Position numbers and translations under genes: made by a program. Below the pieces are notes generated by a model. The model was not told the DNA's origin and did not search any database. It was given only the letters and a program-made list of their open reading frames with translations. A stretch of DNA of 6,572 nucleotides from Pseudomonadota bacterium (GTDB lineage Bacteria > Pseudomonadota > Gammaproteobacteria > Burkholderiales > Sulfuriferulaceae), in the NCBI GenBank assembly GCA_021794855.1, contig JAJYPZ010000070.1:1-6572 (forward strand). The letters run 5' to 3'. The stretch's first letter is position 1, and each line of letters begins with the position of its first letter. Below, piece after piece: positions 1-6,572 of the stretch.

Positions 1-1
1 G

Positions 2-844
2 TATTATGCGAAAGAAAAAGGACTAAATCATTATCAGCCCTTTAAAAAAGAGATGAATATGCGCGCGATGGAGCGGCAAGTTATTGAATCCAGTTTGCAG
101 CGTGCGCTCGAACGTAATGAACTGATCTTGTATTATCAACCCAAGGTGAATCTGAAAACGGGAGTGATTACTGGAGCCGAAGCTTTACTTCGGTGGCAAC
201 ATCCCGAATGGGGAATGTTGCTGCCTAATATTTTTGTACCGATCGCAGAAAAGTGCGGATTAATTAACCAGATAGGTCGTTGGGTTTTGCGTGAAGCGTG
301 TATGCAAACCCGGAAATGGGAAGCGGCTGGACTGAATCCCGGTTCCATAGCCGTCAATATTTCAGCGCTTGAATTCAGCCGTAAGGATTTTGTGGAAGAA
401 ATCAGCAATATATTGCAGGAAAGCGGTCTTGCGCCTGAATGTCTGCAATTGGAAATTACCGAAAGCGTACTGATGCGCGATGTCGAATCGAGTACGAAGG
501 TGCTCCATCAACTGAAAAAGATGGGTGTGCAACTTGCGGTAGATGATTTTGGTACCGGATATTCCAGCCTGAGCTACCTGCATCAGTTCCCTATCGATAT
601 CCTCAAAATCGATCAGTCATTCGTTCAGGATATTGCGACCGATAAAGGTAACGGCATCATAGTCAGCGCAGTCATTGCCATGGGTAACAGTCTTGAGCAG
701 CTAGTGGTGGCTGAAGGTGTCGAACAACAGGATCAGCTTGAGTTTCTGCAAGGCCATTCTTGCGAGGAAGGGCAGGGTTATCTATTTAGCAGACCTCTTT
801 GCGCCGAACAATTCGCTTTACTGCTGGCGAGAGGGATAGACTGA
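2..844 (+). CDS. GGDEF-EAL cyclic-di-GMP protein, C-terminal part (EAL phosphodiesterase domain), 5' partial
   Basis: The EAL domain hydrolyses cyclic di-GMP to linear pGpG and so lowers this second messenger. The reading frame is open from the window's left edge. The 17 residues before the first ATG (position 53) read YYAKEKGLNHYQPF..., which matches the end of a GGDEF domain, so that ATG is internal and the gene starts upstream. Numbering from that Met, the expected EAL motifs all appear in order: EALLRW (E43), VNIS (N102), LEITES (E134), DDFGTGYSS (D164, D165), LKID (K185), AEGVE (E221) and GQGYLFSRP (Q241). All usual metal-binding and catalytic positions are kept, so the domain looks active. 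The gene ends with tandem in-frame stops, TGA TAG. Whether the GGDEF half is active, and which sensor domain precedes it, cannot be seen. It converges on the efflux operon and is probably unrelated to it. Confidence 0.95.
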   Translation, partial: YYAKEKGLNHYQPFKKEMNMRAMERQVIESSLQRALERNELILYYQPKVNLKTGVITGAEALLRWQHPEWGMLLPNIFVPIAEKCGLINQIGRWVLREACMQTRKWEAAGLNPGSIAVNISALEFSRKDFVEEISNILQESGLAPECLQLEITESVLMRDVESSTKVLHQLKKMGVQLAVDDFGTGYSSLSYLHQFPIDILKIDQSFVQDIATDKGNGIIVSAVIAMGNSLEQLVVAEGVEQQDQLEFLQGHSCEEGQGYLFSRPLCAEQFALLLARGID

Positions 845-873
845 TAGTTCGGGAGGGCGGCAGGTTTCTAATC

Positions 874-888
874 AGCTCGTGGCGAGCT
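874..888. repeat. Short perfect inverted repeat (6-bp stem, 3-nt loop) after the EAL gene
   Basis: AGCTCG at 874-879 and CGAGCT at 883-888 form a perfect hairpin with a TGG loop, 30 bases after the EAL stop codon. It could be a weak terminator for the EAL gene. However, the bases that follow on the plus strand (TGGATCGATCGTTCTT) hold no real T tract, and the minus-strand side has none either. An alternative pairing of AGCTTG (885-890) with CAAGCT (910-915) would compete with it. Confidence 0.3.
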
Positions 889-918
889 TGGATCGATCGT
901 TCTTATACTCAAGCTTAA

Positions 919-944
919 ATGCGCCTGCATAACCGGTAGCGCAT
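919..944 (-). terminator. Possible weak terminator of the efflux operon
   Basis: ATGCGC (919-924) and GCGCAT (939-944) are a perfect 6-bp inverted repeat around a 14-base loop that itself contains the palindrome ACCGGT. On the minus strand the hairpin lies about 55 bases past the stop codon of the outer-membrane gene and is followed by TTTAAGCTT. The T run is only two or three bases beyond the stem and the loop is large, so this is a weak candidate for an intrinsic terminator. The rest of the 845-999 gap shows no gene. Confidence 0.25.
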
Positions 945-999
945 ATCCTCGTCTGATAATCGGCAAGGTCTATGCGACTACATGGTCTTTTTTTACGTG

Positions 1000-2442
1000 C
1001 TAGCTGTTCGAATGCATATTGTTTTTGTAGCTGCCGCCGAGTGCCCGAACCAGATTGACATTCGCCTGCAAACGTCGAGTACGCAGGTTGAGCGCCTGCA
1101 ATTCGACATGCAGCAGTGAGGTTTGAGCGGTTACTACTTCCAGATAGTTGGTCATACCTTCCCGATACCGGTTCATGGCGATATTGAGCGTTTTGTTGGA
1201 ATCCGCTATCGCCGCTTTAACTTGCTGGGATTCCTGGGCCAGTTTGTTCAGCAACGACAGATTGTCTTCCACTTCCTGAAACGCCTGCAAAACCGTAGAG
1301 CGGTAATTTGCACCGGCAATATTGAAGACGGCTTGTGCCTGATGGACGATCGCTTCGCGGCGACCTGCGTCGAATATCGTCAGAAAAGCGGTCGGGCCTA
1401 TCATCCAGACGTTAGTCGGGGCAATCAGGAACGAACCTGCGGCGATGGTATCAAGCGTATCGCCACCGTCCAGCATGATGGTAGGATAAAAAGCGGCTTT
1501 GGCAACGCCGATCTGTGCATTGGCTGCATAAACGCGGCGTTCGGCAGCGGCGATGTCGGGACGGCGCTGCAGCAGTTTGCTGGGAATGCCAACCGGTACG
1601 TTCGGTAGCGCGATATTGATCACGGCGGGCGCTATGCTGAAGCTGGAAGCCGGTATTCCAACCAGACTTGCAATAGCATGTTCGTACAGGGAACGGCTTG
1701 CTGCGATGTCGGTTAACTCCGCCTTGGCGCTGTCGAGTTGCGCCTGCGCCCGGGATACGTCCAGAGCAGAGTCTGCGCCGCCTTCGAACCGGTTTTGCGT
1801 TAAAGTGAGCGCTTTGGCATATGCAGTAACTACATCGTTGAGCAATTTCGATTGAGCATCGAAATTACGCAACGCTATATAATTGTTGATCAGGTTGGCG
1901 TGCAAACTGAGTTTGACCGATTCGACATCGGCGGCGGCTGCCTGTGCCTGAGCTGTGCCGGCTGCGACTTCGTTGCGTATGCGCCCCCACAGGTCGAGCT
2001 CGTAGCTGGCTCCGATATCGCCGTACTGTTCGGTAAAATGTTGCGGCGAAGACACGCCTGGGCCGCGTCCGGCTTCGATATGCGGATGGTTATAAAACTG
2101 ATAGTTTTCGGTCGCAGCGCCGCCTACCGATACGGTAGGATACAAGCTGGCCCTGGCCTGCTGCTCGTACGCGGCAGCCTGATCGTAATGCGCTACGGCT
2201 GCGGCGAGAGTGGGGTTGGCTGCATCGAGCTGTCCGACCAGCTTGTCGATCGTTTCGTCGTCATAGTTTTTCCACCAGTCGCCGCGATCAAGGTTGTCGG
2301 ATGGCTGGGCCGGTTGCCAGATTCCGGCTTCTTTGTAGGATGCGGGCATCGCTACGGTCGGAACTTTGTAGGTCGGCGCCAGCGAGCATCCGGCAAACAA
2401 TGGCAGGCTTAGTAACGCCAAAGTCAAACGTGCATGCTTCAT
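1000..2442 (-). CDS. RND efflux system outer-membrane lipoprotein, NodT/OprM family
   Basis: This is the outer-membrane channel of the tripartite pump: a TolC-like trimer whose barrel crosses the outer membrane and whose helical tunnel reaches into the periplasm. The 480-residue length is typical. The N-terminus is a lipoprotein signal peptide with lipobox LFAGC, making Cys19 the lipidated first residue of the mature protein. Two outer-membrane efflux (OEP) repeats follow, at about 60-245 and 285-470. Recognisable family segments are DWWKNYDDE (55-63), YELDLWGRIRN (147-157), RFEGGADSALDV (218-229), LLQRRPDIAAAERR (290-303), RYREGMTNYLEV (425-436) and LVRALGGSY (464-472). The ATG overlaps the adaptor's stop codon (ATGA), and AGGGA lies 7 bases upstream, which supports this start. 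It is the last gene of the operon and ends with TAG. The family is certain; the substrate is unknown. Confidence 0.95.
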   Translation of the reverse strand: MKHARLTLALLSLPLFAGCSLAPTYKVPTVAMPASYKEAGIWQPAQPSDNLDRGDWWKNYDDETIDKLVGQLDAANPTLAAAVAHYDQAAAYEQQARASLYPTVSVGGAATENYQFYNHPHIEAGRGPGVSSPQHFTEQYGDIGASYELDLWGRIRNEVAAGTAQAQAAAADVESVKLSLHANLINNYIALRNFDAQSKLLNDVVTAYAKALTLTQNRFEGGADSALDVSRAQAQLDSAKAELTDIAASRSLYEHAIASLVGIPASSFSIAPAVINIALPNVPVGIPSKLLQRRPDIAAAERRVYAANAQIGVAKAAFYPTIMLDGGDTLDTIAAGSFLIAPTNVWMIGPTAFLTIFDAGRREAIVHQAQAVFNIAGANYRSTVLQAFQEVEDNLSLLNKLAQESQQVKAAIADSNKTLNIAMNRYREGMTNYLEVVTAQTSLLHVELQALNLRTRRLQANVNLVRALGGSYKNNMHSNS

Positions 2443-3602
2443 GACTGGTTCCCTGCGTTATGAATACTAACTTTGTCCCCTTGCGCAATGGAATCCGAAG
2501 GGGAATCGATGATCCGATCATCCATGGTCAGTCCCGATTTTACTTCTACCGTGTTGCCCATATCCTTGCCCAGCGTAATGGACTTGAGTACAACACGATT
2601 GTCAGGACCGACGGTTGCCACTTTCAGACCATGGGTACGAAACAGCAGTGTGCTGGCTGGAATGACCAGACGATTGGCATGTGTGCCCAAGGTGAAATAA
2701 ACGTCAGCATAGGCTCCAGGCAGCAATTCGCCAGTACGGTTATCCATCAGTAATTCCACGGTCATGGTGCGCGAGTTTGGGTGTATCGCTTCTGCGGTGC
2801 TTAGATAAGTAGCTGGATAAGTGTGATGAGGCCGTTCTGGGAAATGCAGGTTGGCAACCAGTCCTGGCTTGATCAGATTGGAAAAATTCTGCGGTACATC
2901 GGCATAAACACGTAATTTGTGCGTATCGGCGACCTTAAACAATACCTTGTTGGCGTCGCTGCTGCCGGTAGTAATCAAGCTGCCGATATCGGTTCTGCGG
3001 TCGGTGACAACGCCGTCGAAAGGAGCGACGATGTGATTAAATGCCTGTTGTGCGCGCAAGCTGCTGAGCGTTGCATTCGCAGCATTGACCACAGCTTGTT
3101 GCGCTTTGGCATCCTGAACTTTTTCATCGACTTCCTGGCGCGAAACGGAGTCGGTAACCAGGAGATTCTGCCAACGTTTTGCCGTAATGTTCGCCAGATC
3201 GAGCCTGGCCTTAGCTGTAGCCAGATCGGCTTCAGCGCTTCGGATTTGCTGGTCGAGTTCAGGCGTTTCTATGATTGCCATCAGTTGACCGGCTTTTACA
3301 TGCGCGCCGATATCGGTATACCACATTTTCAGATAGCCGTTTACCCTGGCGTATATCGTGGCTTCATAAAAAGGCGTTACGTTGCCGGGCAATATCAGCG
3401 TCTGGTCGCTGGGACCGAATTTCGGCCTGACAATATTGACAGAAGAAATGCTGTTTTGCTCAGCTACTACCTTGAGATCCTTTTCATGATGCATGCGGCT
3501 CAGGATACCCATTGCAGCCAGGGCGGCCGCCAGTAGCAGAAGAACTATGCCCACTATGCGAATACGCCAGGATGCAGTTACGTGAGGTTGATCAGTTGAC
3601 AT
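2439..3602 (-). CDS. RND efflux periplasmic adaptor (membrane fusion protein, HlyD/AcrA-like)
   Basis: This adaptor links the inner-membrane permease to the outer-membrane channel across the periplasm. It has 387 residues, normal for the family. There is one N-terminal membrane segment (about 14-34) after a short cytoplasmic stretch. No lipobox is present, so it is anchored by a helix rather than by lipid. The first half of the lipoyl domain is at about 73-114 (ARVNGYL, DIGAHVKAGQ). An alpha-helical hairpin follows at about 117-187, then the second lipoyl half at 191-211 (IVAPFDGVVTDRR) and the beta-barrel and membrane-proximal domains to the end. The hairpin tip carries R143, L147 and S154 with exactly the R-x3-L-x6-S spacing used by adaptors to dock on TolC-type channels. 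The start codon is 2 bases after the permease stop and has a strong ribosome binding site. The gene ends in TGA, overlapping the next ATG. Confidence 0.95.
   Translation of the reverse strand: MSTDQPHVTASWRIRIVGIVLLLLAAALAAMGILSRMHHEKDLKVVAEQNSISSVNIVRPKFGPSDQTLILPGNVTPFYEATIYARVNGYLKMWYTDIGAHVKAGQLMAIIETPELDQQIRSAEADLATAKARLDLANITAKRWQNLLVTDSVSRQEVDEKVQDAKAQQAVVNAANATLSSLRAQQAFNHIVAPFDGVVTDRRTDIGSLITTGSSDANKVLFKVADTHKLRVYADVPQNFSNLIKPGLVANLHFPERPHHTYPATYLSTAEAIHPNSRTMTVELLMDNRTGELLPGAYADVYFTLGTHANRLVIPASTLLFRTHGLKVATVGPDNRVVLKSITLGKDMGNTVEVKSGLTMDDRIIDSPSDSIAQGDKVSIHNAGNQS
2450..2454 (-). promoter_or_regulatory. Ribosome binding site of the outer-membrane lipoprotein gene
   Basis: AGGGA on the minus strand lies 7 bases before the ATG at 2442. 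It sits inside the last codons of the adaptor gene. Together with the 4-base ATGA overlap it suggests translational coupling between adaptor and outer-membrane component. Confidence 0.6.
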
Positions 3603-3604
3603 TA

Positions 3605-6572
3605 TTACTCTCCAGAATGAGACAAGTTATGGGTATGGGTTTGCTTGTTCTGCTTGTGTACCAGACTGAAAACAACCGGTACGAAAAGCAGTGTCGCTAC
3701 GGTTGCGAACGATAGTCCGCCGATAACCGCGCGTCCCAGAGGTGCGTTCATTCCTGCGCTCAGTGCCATAGGCGCCATACCGATAATCATGGCAAGTGCC
3801 GTCATCAGCACCGGACGAAACCGGATATAGCCGGCCTCGATCGCCGCCATCATGCCGCTGTCGCCCTCGGTGAGTCGTTCTCGCGCAAAGCTTACAACCA
3901 GGATACTGTTGGCGGTCGCAACGCCCATACACATAATCGCGCCGATTAATGCCGGTACCGACAGTGTGGTATGTGTTACGAACAGCATCCAGACGATACC
4001 CGCCAGTGCGGCCGGCAAGGCGGTAATAATAACGAAGGGATCCAGCCATGACTGAAAGTTGACCACGATCAGAAGATAGATGAACACAATCGCGCCGAGC
4101 AGACCGAATACCAGGCCGGTATAGGAAGTATTCATCGCCTGAACCTGACCGCGCAGCACCACGAAAGAGCCTTTGGGCACATCTTTTTCCGTTGCCTTCA
4201 AAATCGAATTCACATCCGCTGCTACAGCGCCCAGATCCCTGTTTTCGGTGGATGCGAACAAGTCGATCGTAGGCTGTACGTCATAGTGCGATACGACCGC
4301 ATCGGTTTGACGGCGGGTGATCGTTGCCAGGCTGCCGAGAATTTGCGGCACGGTGGAGTTACCCGCTGGAATCGGCACGTTTTGCAAATCGCTTAGCGTG
4401 TCGATCTTGTATTGCGGGGTTTGCACCACTAACGGATAGGAAACGCTGTTGGATGGATTTACCCAGAAATTCGGTGCGGTCTGGAAACTGCCCGATAAGG
4501 TATCGATCATGCTGACGGCAATATCGTATTGACTCAGTCCGAGTGCGCGAGCCCGGGCGCGATCAACCGTTGCGTGCAGTTCGGGTTCGTTGAACGCCTG
4601 TTGCATATGCAGATCGGCCAGACCGGAAACGCCTTTTAACCGGGTCATCAATTCGTTTGCATAAACTCGGTCTTCTTGCAGTTTGAAACCGACGATCTGC
4701 ACGTCCAGCGGTGCCGGAAGACCGAAGTTCAGAATCTGGCTGACGATATCCGCAGGCAGGAATGCAAAGGTTACGCCGGGAAAGTCGCGATTCAGTTTGC
4801 GTCGTAATGCCTGTACGTAACCTTCGGTCGGATGATGGCCTTCATTGAGCGTAATCAGGATGTCGGCATCGGAAGGTCCGACCGGCGAAGAGTTGCTGTA
4901 TGTCAGATTGATACCGCTGACCGGTACGCCGATGTTGTCGATGACATTGGTGATTTCTTTCGCAGGGATGGTCCGGCGTATGTCGTTTTCTATCAAATCG
5001 GTGATCCGAGCCGTATCTTCGATCCGGGTACCCATTTGAGCGCGTATATGCAATTTGATCTGGCCGGCATCGACCGCAGGGAAAAAGTTTCTACCCAGCC
5101 ACGGCACCAGAGCGAAGGAAATCAGGACAAAACTCATGAAGCCGATAATGAAAATGGGCCGGTTGGATAAGGCCAGCAGCAATACGCGCTTGTAAGCCTC
5201 GCGTATCGTACTGAATACCTGTTCGAATTTGCGTTGAAACAATACGAGAGGATTTTTTGTCGGTGTCTGATGAAGAAGGGGATGGCCGTCTTCGGTCAAT
5301 ACCGGCGCTTCACCTTCATGCGCAGCATGCGTATGCGGCTTGAGCAGGAATTTTGCCATCGTCGGCACGAGTGTCCGCGACAAGGTAAAAGATGCGATCA
5401 GGGCGAAGATAACTGCCTCTGCAAGCGGAACGAACAGATATTTCGATACGCCCTGCAGCAGGAACATCGGTATGAATACGATACAGATCGACAGCAGGGA
5501 CACGAAAGCTGGAATAACAATCTGGTTCGCGCCGTCCAAAATAGCGTTTTCAACCTGTTTGCCATGTTCCAGGTGCCAGTTTATGTTCTCGATCGTGACC
5601 GTTCCGTCGTCGACCAGAATACCGACCGCCAGTGCCAAACCACCCAGCGTCATGATATTGATGGTCTGGCCTATCGCGGATAATGCCATGATGGACGACA
5701 GAATGGCCAGCGGAATAGCGGTAATGATAATCAGCGTGGACCGCCAACTGCCGAGAAACAACAGGATCATCAGTCCGGTGAGCGCGGCCGCGGTTATACC
5801 TTCGCGGATAACTTCATTGACCGATTCCTGGACGAAACCGGATTGGTCGCCGACCAGCGCTACATTAAGCCCTTTGGGCGCGCCGGCTTCGATGCGCGGC
5901 AGCAGGGCTTTGACCGAGGCGATGATGTCCAGCGTGGAGGCCTTGCCGTTTTTCTGTATGGTGGTCAGAACCGAATGGCGGCCGTCGATCCGGACCATGT
6001 TCGTTTGCGGTGAAAACCCGTCGTAAACGTGCGCGACGTCGCGCAGATAAATGGTTGCGTTGTTGACGACCTTGATCGGCATGTCGTTCAGCTCGTCCAT
6101 TACTTTCGGGCTGGCGTTCAATGTGACCTGATATTCGAAGGTGCCGAGTTTTTCCGTGCCGCCAGGCAGCAACAGATTCTGGACAGCCAGAGCATGCGTC
6201 ACGTCAGCCGGAGACAGGCCTTTTTCGCGCAGGCTGTTGGGATCCAGGTCGACCTGTACCTGCCGAACTTTACCGCCGTAAGGAGAGGGAACCGCAGCGC
6301 CTTCAACCTGAGCGAGCTGGGGACGGATAAAGTTATTGGAAATGTCGAACAACTGGTTGTCGAGCAGAGTTTTACTCGATAGCGCCAATTGCAGAATCGG
6401 TACGCTCGACGCGTTATAGGTCAAGACCAGCGGCGGGGTAATACCCGGCGGCATGCCCTTTAGCACGGTTTGCGAAATGGCGGTGATCTGACTCACCGCG
6501 CCATTAATGTCTACCCCGGGGAAGAAAAAGACTTTAATGACTGCGACTCCGGCCAGCGACTGCGATTCGATA
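3605..6572 (-). CDS. RND efflux permease (AcrB/ACR_tran superfamily), 5' partial
   Basis: This is the proton-driven inner-membrane pump. The frame is open to the right edge. The GTG at 6496 is internal, because 25 more residues upstream (including SLAGVAVIKVFFFPGVDIN) match the family's first porter subdomain. About 988 residues are visible; roughly 75-90, including TM1, are missing. Numbering from the GTG: periplasmic porter region to about 228; TM2-TM6 about 230-380; cytoplasmic loop 385-440; TM7 about 446-467; second porter region to about 790; TM8-TM12 about 792-946. TM4 has VGILVDDGTV with the Asp pair D296/D297, and the TM11 start has IRFRP with R892 matching AcrB R971. At the AcrB K940 position it has A862 (MGVATANSILVV). 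The loop after TM6 and the C-terminal tail are His-rich. The non-canonical relay and the unknown substrate make a drug or metal specificity call unsafe. It is the first of the three operon genes visible. Confidence 0.95.
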   Translation of the reverse strand, partial: IESQSLAGVAVIKVFFFPGVDINGAVSQITAISQTVLKGMPPGITPPLVLTYNASSVPILQLALSSKTLLDNQLFDISNNFIRPQLAQVEGAAVPSPYGGKVRQVQVDLDPNSLREKGLSPADVTHALAVQNLLLPGGTEKLGTFEYQVTLNASPKVMDELNDMPIKVVNNATIYLRDVAHVYDGFSPQTNMVRIDGRHSVLTTIQKNGKASTLDIIASVKALLPRIEAGAPKGLNVALVGDQSGFVQESVNEVIREGITAAALTGLMILLFLGSWRSTLIIITAIPLAILSSIMALSAIGQTINIMTLGGLALAVGILVDDGTVTIENINWHLEHGKQVENAILDGANQIVIPAFVSLLSICIVFIPMFLLQGVSKYLFVPLAEAVIFALIASFTLSRTLVPTMAKFLLKPHTHAAHEGEAPVLTEDGHPLLHQTPTKNPLVLFQRKFEQVFSTIREAYKRVLLLALSNRPIFIIGFMSFVLISFALVPWLGRNFFPAVDAGQIKLHIRAQMGTRIEDTARITDLIENDIRRTIPAKEITNVIDNIGVPVSGINLTYSNSSPVGPSDADILITLNEGHHPTEGYVQALRRKLNRDFPGVTFAFLPADIVSQILNFGLPAPLDVQIVGFKLQEDRVYANELMTRLKGVSGLADLHMQQAFNEPELHATVDRARARALGLSQYDIAVSMIDTLSGSFQTAPNFWVNPSNSVSYPLVVQTPQYKIDTLSDLQNVPIPAGNSTVPQILGSLATITRRQTDAVVSHYDVQPTIDLFASTENRDLGAVAADVNSILKATEKDVPKGSFVVLRGQVQAMNTSYTGLVFGLLGAIVFIYLLIVVNFQSWLDPFVIITALPAALAGIVWMLFVTHTTLSVPALIGAIMCMGVATANSILVVSFARERLTEGDSGMMAAIEAGYIRFRPVLMTALAMIIGMAPMALSAGMNAPLGRAVIGGLSFATVATLLFVPVVFSLVHKQNKQTHTHNLSHSGE
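3608..3613 (-). promoter_or_regulatory. Ribosome binding site of the adaptor gene
   Basis: GGAGAG on the minus strand, immediately before the permease TAA stop, lies 5 bases from the adaptor ATG at 3602. It fixes the adaptor start. Because it lies inside the end of the permease gene, adaptor translation probably depends on ribosomes finishing the permease. Confidence 0.7.

Noticed and set aside
53..55. ATG as the start of a stand-alone EAL gene
   Set aside because: Upstream codons encode the end of a GGDEF domain, and there is no ribosome binding site placed to serve this ATG other than an A-rich run.
984..996. T run (TCTTTTTTTACG) as a plus-strand terminator tail
   Set aside because: No stable hairpin lies directly before it on the plus strand; the nearest stem ends about 40 bases earlier.
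2919..3536. Long plus-strand open frame opposite the adaptor gene
   Set aside because: It is antisense to a well-supported adaptor gene, with no recognisable protein family and no convincing start signal.
5340..6026. Long plus-strand open frame opposite the permease
   Set aside because: Its translation has no recognisable domain and it lies wholly antisense to a strongly conserved permease region; it is a by-product of that gene's codon use.
6494..6496. GTG as the start codon of the permease
   Set aside because: The frame stays open upstream with residues clearly homologous to RND porter domains, no ribosome binding site is evident, and a start here would remove TM1.
1000..6572. Assignment as a heavy-metal (CzcCBA/CusCBA) efflux system
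   Set aside because: The His clusters invite this, but the TM4 Asp-Asp pair and overall sequence look closer to the drug-type (HAE) side, so the substrate is left open.

Overview
The window is ordinary Gram-negative chromosomal sequence with roughly balanced base composition. An outer-membrane lipoprotein, an RND efflux system and a GGDEF-EAL protein together point to Proteobacteria. A beta- or gammaproteobacterium is my guess from the general look of the proteins, not a firm assignment. I see no mobile element, tRNA, rRNA, CRISPR array or integration site.

Layout. (1) Positions 2-844, plus strand: the C-terminal part of a cyclic-di-GMP signalling protein. It holds the last helix of a GGDEF domain followed by a complete EAL phosphodiesterase domain; the N-terminus lies outside the window. 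(2) Positions 845-999: a short intergenic gap between two converging transcription units. It contains several small inverted repeats but no convincing intrinsic terminator. (3) Positions 1000-6572, minus strand: a tightly packed tripartite RND efflux operon, transcribed right to left. The order is inner-membrane permease (5' end cut by the window), periplasmic adaptor, and NodT-type outer-membrane lipoprotein. The permease and adaptor are 2 bases apart, and the adaptor and outer-membrane genes overlap by 4 bases (ATGA), so co-transcription and translational coupling are very likely.

How the genes work together. The permease should use the proton gradient to pick up substrate from the periplasm or inner membrane. 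The adaptor bridges it to the outer-membrane channel, which discharges substrate outside. The substrate cannot be read from the sequence. The operon promoter and any adjacent regulator lie beyond the right edge.

Points worth a second look are in the permease. It keeps the TM4 Asp-Asp pair and the TM11 Arg of the AcrB proton relay, but has Ala where AcrB has the essential TM10 Lys. It also carries a His-rich cytoplasmic loop and a His-containing C-terminal tail. I do not see evidence of a wholly new system here.
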